Part shown: positions 43,535 through 51,171 of the stretch, piece after piece
Layout of the letters: the number at the start of each line of letters is the position of its first letter
How positions within the stretch are numbered: the stretch's first letter is position 1
Assembly (NCBI RefSeq): GCF_000526935.1
Contig: NZ_JAHA01000019.1
Coordinates: forward strand, 434,001-498,000
Origin: Butyrivibrio sp. FCS014
GTDB lineage: Bacteria > Bacillota > Clostridia > Lachnospirales > Lachnospiraceae
Direction of reading: 5' to 3'
DNA length: 64,000 nt
The notes under the pieces: model-generated
Seen by the model: the letters and a program-made list of their open reading frames with translations, nothing else
What the model was told of the DNA's origin: nothing
Databases searched by the model: none
Program-made: the position numbers and the translations under genes

Positions 43535-44386
43535 TCAAACCTCTACGTCAAACGAGCCACCTGTTTCTGTCGGTGTGTTTGTCGTTCCTGCATCCACAAC
43601 TGCCATGTCCACACCTCCCAGTGATAGCGTCACTCCGCTGTCATATGCCCCTGCTCCAGCAAAAGAGCTTTTTCCGGCATTCTCCTTCTCCGACTGAAGC
43701 CGGTCAAACAGTGCCTTCAGATACTTAAGATCCGCCTTCAATATGTCTCTGGCTTCATCCGATCTGTGCTTGACCTTGAGCTGCTCTAAGTCTTCAGGTG
43801 TCATGGATCCGGAAAGCGCCTCAGCCATTTCATCAAGTTCCTCGTCCAGCTCTACCGTCTCTTCCGCCATCTCCATCATCTCATCAGCGCTGAGCTCTAA
43901 CTTTTCCATAAGGGCTTCAAATTCGGCCTGCTCAAGCTCTTTTATCTCTTCTTCGGATTCCGCTTCATCCGGCGCTTCCTCCGGTTCCATCGGCATCTCC
44001 TCTTCAGCCTCTATATTCCTTTCCGCAGTCTCTTCCATCCTGAGATTCTTCTTTTTCTTGTCACAGGCTCTTTGGACCATCTCTGCATGAAGGATTGCCC
44101 TCAGTACCTCTTCTTCGTCCACATCGCCGTTCTTCAGCTGCTTTTTCAAAAGACCTATCTTAGCCCTGATACTGTTCGACACCTGCATGGCTTTTGTGGA
44201 GGTCTTGGCCTGTAAAACCTGGGAAGAAACCTGCTTAAAGCTGTACAGTGCCGGTTTCTTTTTCTTCCCGGTCTGCTTTGTAGGTCTGCAAATCCCGATG
44301 GTTCCGACATGATTGCCGTATGCATCATAGAGTCTTTTTCTGTAATGAGTTGTATTGCCACTTACCGTGACTTCCCATCCATTCAC
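43535..44386 (-). CDS. Uncharacterised acidic protein of the GHKL/LytTR locus
   Basis: About 283 residues. The start (VNGWEVTVSGNTTHYRKRLYD) is followed by a basic KQTGKKKKPALYSFKQV region, a helical part and a very acidic stretch (MEPEEAPDEAESEEEIKELEQAEFEA), then a Gly/Thr-rich end. No signal peptide or membrane helix. The GTG at 44386 has AGGAGG at ideal distance; the ATG at 44413 has a weaker GAGGG ten bases upstream, so the start is uncertain by nine codons. First gene of the unit with 42820; a Ser-rich frame on the opposite strand is only its shadow. Confidence 0.72.
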   Translation of the reverse strand: MNGWEVTVSGNTTHYRKRLYDAYGNHVGTIGICRPTKQTGKKKKPALYSFKQVSSQVLQAKTSTKAMQVSNSIRAKIGLLKKQLKNGDVDEEEVLRAILHAEMVQRACDKKKKNLRMEETAERNIEAEEEMPMEPEEAPDEAESEEEIKELEQAEFEALMEKLELSADEMMEMAEETVELDEELDEMAEALSGSMTPEDLEQLKVKHRSDEARDILKADLKYLKALFDRLQSEKENAGKSSFAGAGAYDSGVTLSLGGVDMAVVDAGTTNTPTETGGSFDVEV

Positions 44387-44421
44387 ATAACCACCTCCTG
44401 TTCCGGGTGTCATAAAAGCGA

Positions 44422-44486
44422 TCCCTCGGCTTAAGTCCCCGGGGTTTCATAATAAATGATCCCTCGACTCCGTCCCTAGGGGCCAT
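44422..44486. repeat. REP-like hairpins R6 and R7, tandem
   Basis: R6 (44422-44450) is a diverged copy with GTCCCCGGGGTTTCAT; R7 (44461-44486) carries the full CCTCGACTCCGTCCCTAGGGG. They fill the gap between the acidic protein gene and the BlaR1 gene, R7 lying ten bases from the BlaR1 stop. Confidence 0.75.
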
Positions 44487-44496
44487 CTGCAGCCGC

Positions 44497-45750
44497 TTAC
44501 AGCCACATGATCAGCCGGTTCCATATATCGATTTCATTATGATTAGGAATTTTGAGAATTCCTTCGTGTATTTCTTTAACGTCAAGTTCTCCCCAGCCTC
44601 CGCCTCCACCGATTCCGGGAATCTTATAGTAACCGCCGACTGAAAAATAGAAGAAACCATCAGCCCTTTCTGCTTCCGGAAATTGATCCAGCAGGGCCTT
44701 CGAATCCACATAAATACATTCATCGTCAAAGCCTGTTACTATAGCCTTGTCATAATCTACAAAGACAGAATCGGTGTCATTGGAAAAGCACATGGAGCTC
44801 ACCTTACCGATGTCATTGACTCTCGCAAAGGAGTTAGCTTTGATCACTCCCGTCGTTGCAACAACAAGCAAAGCCACTACGGCAATCAGGACTTTCACCG
44901 CCTTTACACTATATGCCTTGCGGCCTACAATTCTCTCCAGCCTTCTTTTTAATACCTTATAATCGTCGTCCCAGGCAAAAGACATTCCGCCCCGGGGCCC
45001 GGGCTTTCTTCCGGATATTGCCATATTCCCGGCGCATCTAAGAAGCGTCTTTCCATAGTCACTTATATCTATTGAGTTCCTCTGTATCGTCACTGCATCG
45101 CAGATGTCCTCAAGATCTCTCTTTAAGAACCTTACGCACAAATGCAGAAAGACATTTGGCCAAAGAAGAACCCGGAGTATATCATATGCAAGAAGTATCC
45201 ATAAATGCCCCAGCCGTATGTGGGTTTCTTCGTGCTTTATAATAACAGCCGCATCGTCTTCCAAAAGGTCTTCCGAAATAACAATTGTCGGTTTAAGACA
45301 CCCCATACAAAATGATGAAATCCTGCCCGGATACTCTTTCATGGCATAATCAGAGCTGTACTTTCCGGGATCATACAATCGGTTAACCATGCGGGAAAGT
45401 CCTCTTCTTTTCACCACAAGCAGTGTTCCGATAATGATCATTCCTGCAAAATACAGCACACTTATCCATCTCGTACTGCATAGTTCATACCATCGGTAAA
45501 AAACCTTCACCCCCAGCGGTGTGCTGTAATAGGCATGAAGTTTTCCGCAAAAAATAACGGGAATCAGCATGCACCACAGAACACCCTTTCCAAATACCAT
45601 TCTGGAAAAAAGGCTGCTCCGCAGGGTCATGATGACTCCCAGCACAAATACAGATATGATCGCACAAAAACCAAGTATGGTCGAATAATAGACGCATACA
45701 AACTCCAAAAATCCATATAGCTCATAAAAGAACAGTTGCATTCCCTGCAT
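44497..45750 (-). CDS. BlaR1/MecR1-like M56 metallopeptidase
   Basis: Membrane metallopeptidase that senses a signal and triggers loss of the BlaI repressor. About four N-terminal helices frame a cytosolic peptidase domain with the zinc motif IKHEETHIRLGH near residue 180. A further helix follows near 300, and the extracellular part is short (about 110 residues) and lacks the penicillin-binding SxxK/KTG motifs, so the ligand is not obviously a beta-lactam. The ATG at 45750 has GGGAG five bases upstream; the ATG at 45768 is the alternative. It follows blaI closely, in one operon. Confidence 0.85.
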   Translation of the reverse strand: MQGMQLFFYELYGFLEFVCVYYSTILGFCAIISVFVLGVIMTLRSSLFSRMVFGKGVLWCMLIPVIFCGKLHAYYSTPLGVKVFYRWYELCSTRWISVLYFAGMIIIGTLLVVKRRGLSRMVNRLYDPGKYSSDYAMKEYPGRISSFCMGCLKPTIVISEDLLEDDAAVIIKHEETHIRLGHLWILLAYDILRVLLWPNVFLHLCVRFLKRDLEDICDAVTIQRNSIDISDYGKTLLRCAGNMAISGRKPGPRGGMSFAWDDDYKVLKRRLERIVGRKAYSVKAVKVLIAVVALLVVATTGVIKANSFARVNDIGKVSSMCFSNDTDSVFVDYDKAIVTGFDDECIYVDSKALLDQFPEAERADGFFYFSVGGYYKIPGIGGGGGWGELDVKEIHEGILKIPNHNEIDIWNRLIMWL

Positions 45751-45777
45751 AATTGCTCCCTTGCTCATCCTTGAGAC

Positions 45778-46173
45778 TCATTTATTTTTCTTTGCTTTCG
45801 CTATGATACTTTCAAGTTCTTTGATCTGTGCCTCCGACAGCTGCACTTTGTCCAGTAAGGTAAATGCAGCCGAGAGTTTGTTTCCCTCAAAAAAGCTCTC
45901 TGCAAATGCATCTCCCTTAGCCCGTTGGCACTCCTCTCTTCCTCTTGCCGCAGTATAGTGATAAACCCTGGCATCATCAGGATCGACTGTATATGTAAGC
46001 ATACCCTTTTTGCATAGCCGGTTTATCAGCACTCTTACCATCCTCTGGGACATCTTAGAGGACTTGGGCAGTCTGTCTGTAATCTCTGCTGAAGTCAGGT
46101 CATGTCCGCATCTCCATAGAGTCTCCATGATCATCCATTCACTTTCACTTGGAAGCATTTCTTCTTTTGGCAT
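45778..46173 (-). CDS. BlaI/MecI family repressor
   Basis: Winged-helix repressor of 131 residues. LPSESEWMIMETLWRCGHDLTSAEITDRL and MSQRMVRVLINRLCKKGMLTYTVDPDDARVYHYTA are the DNA-binding part, followed by the dimerisation helices where BlaR1-dependent cleavage usually occurs. The ATG at 46173 has GGGGG upstream; the frame is open to 46206. It is paired with the M56 peptidase gene. No beta-lactamase gene lies nearby, so the regulon may be elsewhere. Confidence 0.92.
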   Translation of the reverse strand: MPKEEMLPSESEWMIMETLWRCGHDLTSAEITDRLPKSSKMSQRMVRVLINRLCKKGMLTYTVDPDDARVYHYTAARGREECQRAKGDAFAESFFEGNKLSAAFTLLDKVQLSEAQIKELESIIAKAKKNK

Positions 46174-46371
46174 AACATCCCCCTGTACCGTTAGTTTTAT
46201 AAACATATCAAAACAGACATAAGTACTCTTTCATCAATTATATCGGATAACATTTGTTAATTGTTAATAGCCGTTATTCATTTTTTCAAAAATTATCTCC
46301 AACTCCAATTGTCCGTATTCACAGGAGAAACCCTGAGGTAAAGGCCCTGACCGCCAAGCTGTTTCCGGACA
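46174..46371. promoter_or_regulatory. BlaI promoter region with candidate operator
   Basis: TAACATTTGTTA (46248-46259) is a palindrome of the TAACA/TGTTA type, 75-86 bases before blaI, suitable as the BlaI operator. A second partial copy (GTTAATTGTTAA) adjoins it. Nothing gene-like was seen in the remainder. Confidence 0.5.
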
Positions 46372-46401
46372 AAAAAGGCTCCCCGGCCATAGCCGGAGAG
46401 C
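46372..46401 (-). terminator. Intrinsic terminator after pepT
   Basis: GCTCCCCGGC (46378-46387) pairs with GCCGGAGAGC (46392-46401) around a CATA loop. On the minus strand a run of six T follows. It closes the pepT transcript. Confidence 0.88.
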
Positions 46402-46522
46402 GCTCTGAATCCTTTTAACTATTCTGTTTTTGCGCTTGAAGACTCTTTTTCCTTTGAAGAGCCTTACATATATCCATTACCCGATTTATGAAGCGGAAAA
46501 CTCACAAATATACATTACCCGC

Positions 46523-47773
46523 TTACAGCTCACCAAAAGCCTCGCATATATTTATGAGTATCTCCACATTCTTTTCCATGGAGCGTATAGGTACATACTC
46601 AAATCTTCCGTGGGCATTTTCATATCCTGCTGACAGATTGGGACACGGCAAGCCTCTGAATGAGAGAGCTGCTCCATCCGTTCCGCCTCTGAATGGCTCG
46701 CAAACAGGCTCTATTCCGGCTTTGGCAATAGCATCTTTCAAAATATCCGTCATATAAGGAACACCTTTAAGAACTTCCTTCATATTGCTGTACTGGTGCT
46801 CTATTGTGATCTTCACTCTCTCAGAGCCATATTTATCCGAGAGCCTTTGCGCACATTCCCTCAAAAAGTTCTCCCGTCCTTCAAATTTATCCTTGTCAAA
46901 ATCTCTGATAATAAGTATTACCTTTGCATGCTCACATTCGGCGCTGCAGGAAATCACATGGAAAAATCCCTGCACTCCGTCAGTATTCTGCGGCCTTTCA
47001 TCCTCCGGGAGCATTGCCATAAACTCTGCGGCCATATCTACCGCGTTTACCATTATCCCCTTAGCTGTTCCGGTGTGAACACTTCTTCCGATAAACTCCA
47101 AAACCGCTTCCGAAGCATAGAAAGTCTCATCTTCATACCATCCAAGATGATCTCCGTCAAGGGTATATGCCACTTTGGCACCAAACCTGTCAAAATCAAG
47201 GTCCTGCGCAAGACCTCCCACTTCCTCATCGGGAGTAAATGCCAGACATACGTCGCCGTGTTTTACATCACTGTGGCTGCAAAGATACTCAGCAAGAGTC
47301 ATTATGGCTGATATGGAAGCCTTATCATCACCTCCAAGGAGAGTTGTTCCATCCGTTAGAATAAGATCCTGACCGACATACGACTTTAAGTTGCTGTAGT
47401 CTGCTGCCCTCATCACTATATCCTTATCCTTGTTAAGTACAATGTCTCCGCCATCGTAATTCTCCAGCACCCAGGGCTTAACATTCGTGCCGCTGGCATC
47501 CGGGGCTGTATCAATATGTGCGATAAATCCTACCGCTCTGCCTGCACCCTCAGGCATGTTGCCGGGAATTCGGCCATATACCACGCACTTGTCATCATCA
47601 AGAAAAACATCGGAAACTCCGATGTTTATCATCTCATCTCTAAGAACTCCGGCAAGGTCCCTCTGCTTATCTGTTGTGGGCCAATGGCCGCTATAGGGCT
47701 GCGACTGGGTATCTACCTTGGCGTACCGCAGCATCCTGTCTTTAACCTGGTCATAAAACTTTGTTTTATCCAT
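46523..47773 (-). CDS. pepT: Peptidase T (tripeptide aminopeptidase)
   Basis: M20 zinc aminopeptidase that removes the N-terminal residue of tripeptides. Motifs: VGFIAHIDTAPDASG with the first His-x-Asp, LLGGDDKASISAIM with the bridging Asp, FTPDEEVGGLAQDLDFDRFGA with the catalytic Glu, YTLDGDHLG, and FRGGTDGAALSFRGLPCPNLSAGYENAHG at the end. Length 416 fits. The ATG at 47773 overlaps the end of the upstream gene by eight bases, so translation is coupled; an in-frame ATG at 47851 lies inside that gene and is not used here. Confidence 0.94.
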   Translation of the reverse strand: MDKTKFYDQVKDRMLRYAKVDTQSQPYSGHWPTTDKQRDLAGVLRDEMINIGVSDVFLDDDKCVVYGRIPGNMPEGAGRAVGFIAHIDTAPDASGTNVKPWVLENYDGGDIVLNKDKDIVMRAADYSNLKSYVGQDLILTDGTTLLGGDDKASISAIMTLAEYLCSHSDVKHGDVCLAFTPDEEVGGLAQDLDFDRFGAKVAYTLDGDHLGWYEDETFYASEAVLEFIGRSVHTGTAKGIMVNAVDMAAEFMAMLPEDERPQNTDGVQGFFHVISCSAECEHAKVILIIRDFDKDKFEGRENFLRECAQRLSDKYGSERVKITIEHQYSNMKEVLKGVPYMTDILKDAIAKAGIEPVCEPFRGGTDGAALSFRGLPCPNLSAGYENAHGRFEYVPIRSMEKNVEILINICEAFGEL

Positions 47774-48251
47774 TACATTTACCATTGCCCGCGGGCAATT
47801 CCTTGTTTCCTTCCATAATGTATTCTTCCAGAATCTGCGCCGCATCTCCAATTATCTCAGGACATGGACGCTTCTTATAATATTCGGCTGTTCTGGCCTC
47901 AGGAACCGGGACATCATGTCTGACGCTAAGCCCCAGAAGTTCTCTGCATACTATCGATCCGTGTTGCTCCTCAAATCTGTGTGCCAGCTCCTGTATTCTT
48001 GCGTAGTGGTCGGCCTTTACCTGCCCTGTCTCGGGGCCGTCATAGCCGTATAACAGGCCCGCCACCATGAACATTCCGCTTACAGAGCCGCACACTTCGC
48101 GAAGTCTTCCCATTCCTCCGCCGAAAGAGGATGACAATCTCAAAAGCGTAGCCTCATCAATCGGAAGCATATCCGCAAAAGCCAGTACTATTGACTGAGA
48201 GCAATTATATCCTTTCATGAAATTGTCCATCGCCATCTGTCTGCGGGTCAT
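47766..48251 (-). CDS. C_GCAxxG_C_C family protein
   Basis: Small redox-like protein of 161 residues with the spaced cysteines of this family: GYNCSQS near residue 17, REVCGSVSGM near 53 (the GCAxxG site, here CGSVSG), CRELLGL near 100 and RPCPEIIG near 130. The family is thought to handle metal or electrons, often beside peptidases or transporters, but no reaction is established. The stop overlaps the pepT start. The segment TTGCCCGCGGGCAA near its end is a perfect palindrome within coding sequence. Confidence 0.87.
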   Translation of the reverse strand: MTRRQMAMDNFMKGYNCSQSIVLAFADMLPIDEATLLRLSSSFGGGMGRLREVCGSVSGMFMVAGLLYGYDGPETGQVKADHYARIQELAHRFEEQHGSIVCRELLGLSVRHDVPVPEARTAEYYKKRPCPEIIGDAAQILEEYIMEGNKELPAGNGKCNG

Positions 48252-48390
48252 ATAAATCCTCCATAGTCATGAACTTCCCACCGACTCTACGTCGGAACGG
48301 AATTTTTCTCGCGTTGTCATAATGCATTATCACACTACGACATCTGCCTTAAATAGTCAACAACGCCTCCATAACTATTAGTATACCCAT

Positions 48391-48480
48391 GGCCATTCAG
48401 ACAACCACGGCCGTTCATACAACCACTGCTATTCAGACAACCACGGCTGTTCATACAGCCTCGGCTATTCAGACAGCCAT
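48391..48480. repeat. Tandem repeat, five 18-bp units overlapping the HAD stop codon
   Basis: Units GGCCATTCAGACAACCAC, GGCCGTTCATACAACCAC and three related copies run head to tail from 48391. CAGAC and CATAC versions alternate, so the real period may be 36 bases. On the minus strand each unit has an in-phase TGA, and the last unit contains the stop codon of the HAD gene, so the array looks like a repeated duplication of that gene end. Confidence 0.92.
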
Positions 48481-48855
48481 TGATACCCTGTCCGCAAACC
48501 TTATGAGTGCAGACTCAATCCTGCCAATATCCACTTCCCCCGTATATTCATAATCATCAACATGGAACGCCCTGTCATCTATATACACATCGCAGGTGAT
48601 CTTTCTTGAATTAGATCCATACTGCTCTATGATCTCCGGAAGATTGTCATTAACCGCATCAAAAACAAGACCATACCTTCTGCAAAACTCCACTGCATCA
48701 GCTAACGGCTTCCCTGCTCTGCAGGTCCACAATATCACCTTATCTCCTGTCCCCTGCCTGCTAATAAGATAGTCAACAAGTTCCCTGTTAACCGGTCCTA
48801 CCGATGGCCATTCACCGAAACTCAACGTGCCGTCAAAATCCACTGCGTAAATCAT
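48469..48855 (-). CDS. Small HAD-family hydrolase
   Basis: 128-residue minimal HAD protein. YAVDFDGTLSFGEWPSVGP has the nucleophile Asp motif, ILWTCRAGKPLADAV motif II, and VYIDDRAF the acidic motif IV. Similar compact proteins occur in Firmicutes and their phages and probably remove phosphate from a small molecule. GAGGG lies before the ATG at 48855. The promoter carries a LexA-type box between -35 and -10, which suggests induction by DNA damage. Confidence 0.85.
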   Translation of the reverse strand: MIYAVDFDGTLSFGEWPSVGPVNRELVDYLISRQGTGDKVILWTCRAGKPLADAVEFCRRYGLVFDAVNDNLPEIIEQYGSNSRKITCDVYIDDRAFHVDDYEYTGEVDIGRIESALIRFADRVSMAV

Positions 48856-48936
48856 ATGTGCCCTCAATTCTGCTTATATAAAGCCTAAATCCTAAAACAC
48901 TCAACATCAAGCTGCCGCAAACGTTTGTTCTATTTA

Positions 48937-48965
48937 ATTATACGAACATTCGTTCTGAATTTCAA
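48937..48965 (-). promoter_or_regulatory. Promoter of the HAD gene with LexA-type box in the spacer
   Basis: On the minus strand TTGAAA (48965-48960), 17 bases and TATAAT (48942-48937). The spacer contains GAACGAATGTTC (48944-48955), which fits the Bacillus/Clostridium LexA pattern GAACRNRYGTTC at every position. Repressor bound there would block RNA polymerase. Confidence 0.72.
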
Positions 48966-49104
48966 CAACTAGATATTGCGTTTATATTTCAGCAAGGCAC
49001 AAAGAAGTCGGGATTTCATTTTATCGTTTTAACTTCCGATATTATCGACGATGCACTTTTTCTGTGCCATACAAAAACGGCCTGTTTTACATGAAAAAGT
49101 GAAT

Positions 49105-49138
49105 AAAAAAACCTGCTCCGCATTGTTCACGAAGCAGG
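49105..49138 (-). terminator. Intrinsic terminator after bioY
   Basis: CCTGCT (49112-49117) pairs with AGCAGG (49133-49138). On the minus strand a run of T follows. It lies just past the BioY stop codon. Confidence 0.85.
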
Positions 49139-49149
49139 CAAAAGCTCTT

Positions 49150-49713
49150 TTATCTGATAACCGGTTCTATTCTCTTTGAAAGCACCACCGCCAGTGCCAG
49201 CTTAAGAAGATCCGGAATGATGAAGGGGAATACGCACCATCCAAGTACCGTAAGAAGTCCCACCTCACCGCTGTTTTGCATGTATACATGCATGAACCAC
49301 GCGGTTCCGAAGGCATAGCACACTGTCAGTCCAAGTACCAGCGCCAGAATCTTCATAACTATATTCTTCTTAAAGAACCTGGTGAAAAGAATATATATAA
49401 GTCCTGTAAACAAAAATCCGATTATGTATCCTCCGGTATTTCCGAAAAGAACTCCGAAGCCCCCGGTAAATCCTGCAAAAACAGGCACTCCCACTGCCCC
49501 AAGCAATATATACACAAGGGTTGCCAGTGTTCCTCTCTCACCGCCCAGAAGAAGCAGGACAAAAAACACTGCGAAAGTCTGAAGCGTAAAGGGAACCGCC
49601 GTGGGTATGCTTATCCAGGAACATATTGCGATAAGCGCCGCCCCGATGGCAATATACACCAGGTCCAGCACCTTTGAATTGTCTCTTGTCTTAACTGCGT
49701 CTGCACTACTCAT
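49150..49713 (-). CDS. bioY: Biotin transporter BioY
   Basis: ECF S-component or stand-alone carrier for biotin. 187 residues with six helices: YIAIGAALIAICSWISIPTAVPFTLQTFAVFFVLLLLGGERGTLATLVYILLGAVGVPVFAGFTGGFGVL, shown here only as a landmark in pieces, is the typical BioY first half (ISIP...VPFTLQT and GVPVFAGF...G). The ATG at 49713 has GGAGG 11 bases upstream; the ATG at 49743 has none. A BirA operator overlaps the promoter, so biotin should repress it. Confidence 0.92.
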   Translation of the reverse strand: MSSADAVKTRDNSKVLDLVYIAIGAALIAICSWISIPTAVPFTLQTFAVFFVLLLLGGERGTLATLVYILLGAVGVPVFAGFTGGFGVLFGNTGGYIIGFLFTGLIYILFTRFFKKNIVMKILALVLGLTVCYAFGTAWFMHVYMQNSGEVGLLTVLGWCVFPFIIPDLLKLALAVVLSKRIEPVIR

Positions 49714-49775
49714 GATGTCTTGATCCTCCAACAACTGTTTCATTATTTTGCCGACAATACAAAATTGCCTCTATG

Positions 49776-49830
49776 AAGGTATCACATCACGCAGCCATTG
49801 TCAACCAATGTCACTTCATAGGTTGACAAT
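49776..49830 (-). promoter_or_regulatory. BirA operator and bioY promoter
   Basis: ATTGTCAACC (49797-49806) and GGTTGACAAT (49821-49830) form a perfect inverted repeat with 14 bases between, the classical form of a BirA operator. On the minus strand a consensus TTGACA (49804-49799) lies inside one arm, followed by 17 bases and TACCTT. BirA with biotinyl-AMP would therefore cover the -35 element. Confidence 0.9.
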
Positions 49831-49922
49831 CATCAAAAAGAGAACTGTCTCATGGCTTCTGTGATAGTCCCCACTCAAATCATCAAAACCCACTTCATGT
49901 GACTTTCCGGATCTATACCAAA

Positions 49923-50170
49923 CTGTTGGTTTCATTATTTCTCCTGATTTCAACAGTGTATTTGCTCTCATCTACCTGTTGAAATCGATAAAAACGATAT
50001 TCCCAACAGGGAGCACCAGCTGAATTCATCTGTTGAAATTGACAAAAACCACATTCCCAACAGGGAGCGTCAGCTGAATTCATCTGTTGAAATCGATAAA
50101 AACGGTATTACCAACAGGCCCATCTACCCAAAACACCTGTTGTAATCAATAAAAGTCACAAATCCAACAG
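49923..50170. repeat. Array of five CTGTTG-N22-CAACAG hairpin units
   Basis: CTGTTG begins at 49923, 49976, 50030, 50084 and 50137 (period 53-54), and each is followed at exactly 28 bases by CAACAG. Inside units two and four an ATCG/CGAT-like inner stem flanks an ATAAAAA loop, with wobble-compatible changes. The last unit swaps to TTGT/ACAA pairing. Between units are 19-20 bases, similar only in units two and three. It lies between birA and the bioY promoter; no gene was found in this 500-base gap. Confidence 0.88.
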
Positions 50171-50259
50171 GCTCTCCGCAATGAACCTGCTAAAGATCTA
50201 ACCCTAAAGCTCTAACATCCTGTGTTTGTCAGGCAAAAAACATACCATCCCCAGGTTCC

Positions 50260-51042
50260 CTATTGCTTTCTATCCAGCACTTTCTCAATCACCCTTGCTA
50301 TCAGAGCATTCTTGGTTACAGTGGCCTTCCCCCTGGTAAAAAGGCTCGACGCCCTTTCCCTTACCTCTTGGGGGAAGCTGCCTATATCTGAATCAAAGTT
50401 AATCCCGATCCCCGCAACAATCCACTGGAGGGTTCCGCTGTCAAACTCACTGCCGGACTCGAGAAGTATGCCGCAGACTTTTTTCCCGTCAACATACAGA
50501 TCGTTTATTCCGTCAACGTAGGGCTCTATTCCGGTCAGTTCCCGGATGGCGCTTATGACAGCGTCCCCGGTAAAAGAGATAAGCTCTTTGCTGTCAGTAC
50601 TGAAAAGCGCCTCGGGCTTTAAAACGATGCTCATATACAGGCCGCCTTCAGGGGAAAAGAAGGAGTGGTCCTTCCTGCCTCTGCCTCCTGTCTGGGACGC
50701 CGCAACAATCACAGTCCCATGGGGAGCGCCTTGTATCGCCAGCTCTTTGGCCTTATCACTTGTGGAAGTAAGGCTGTCAAAGACAAAGATTTCACCGGCG
50801 CTATCAAAGCCCGGTGTAAGACAGGCCTTTATCCCCTCCGCAGAGATTATGTCGCTGTCACCTGAGAGTCTGTAGCCCTTGTTGCTGACCGCCTTTATAA
50901 GATACCCCTTTTCCCGGAGCTCCTTTATGGCCTTCCACACGGCATTTCTAGAAACGCCAAGCTCCCCTGCCATATCTTCCCCGGAGGTATAGACATCTTT
51001 ATTTGATTCAAGTATGAAAAGCACCTTCTCGAATGTACTCAT
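50260..51042 (-). CDS. birA: Biotin-protein ligase and repressor BirA, short form
   Basis: Bifunctional protein that biotinylates carboxylases and represses biotin genes. The N-terminal HTH (SGEDMAGELGVSRNAVWKAIKELREKGY) is present, then the catalytic core with SLTSTSDKAKELA, the biotinyl-AMP loop GGRGRKDHSFFSP, GGLYMSIVLKP and KVCGILLESG. At 260 residues the protein ends just after the core and lacks most of the C-terminal SH3-like domain of about 50-60 residues found in relatives. Directly after the stop there is CCTGGGGATGG, similar to the REP-like core, so the end may have been cut by an insertion. It probably controls bioY. Confidence 0.9.
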   Translation of the reverse strand: MSTFEKVLFILESNKDVYTSGEDMAGELGVSRNAVWKAIKELREKGYLIKAVSNKGYRLSGDSDIISAEGIKACLTPGFDSAGEIFVFDSLTSTSDKAKELAIQGAPHGTVIVAASQTGGRGRKDHSFFSPEGGLYMSIVLKPEALFSTDSKELISFTGDAVISAIRELTGIEPYVDGINDLYVDGKKVCGILLESGSEFDSGTLQWIVAGIGINFDSDIGSFPQEVRERASSLFTRGKATVTKNALIARVIEKVLDRKQ

Positions 51043-51171
51043 TTGACCTATTTTTTCCTTCCGGTATCCATGAAAATACCTGCTGTATAAACCGATTCCA
51101 TTTCATTTTACACTCCCAAGGTGCTATGATAAAAGAGAAGGTTTTAAGAATCTACCAGTTGGGGGAAAATT

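Noticed and set aside
43743..44090. Ser-rich plus-strand frame
   Set aside because: It is the reverse reading of the Glu-rich coding stretch in the acidic protein gene.
47783..47800. TTGCCCGCGGGCAA palindrome as an operator
   Set aside because: It lies in the coding end of the C_GCAxxG_C_C gene just before the coupled pepT start, and no promoter is visible; probably chance.
49923..50170. Possible CRISPR array
   Set aside because: The constant parts are only six-base inverted arms, the inner sequences are similar in several units, and no cas gene is present.
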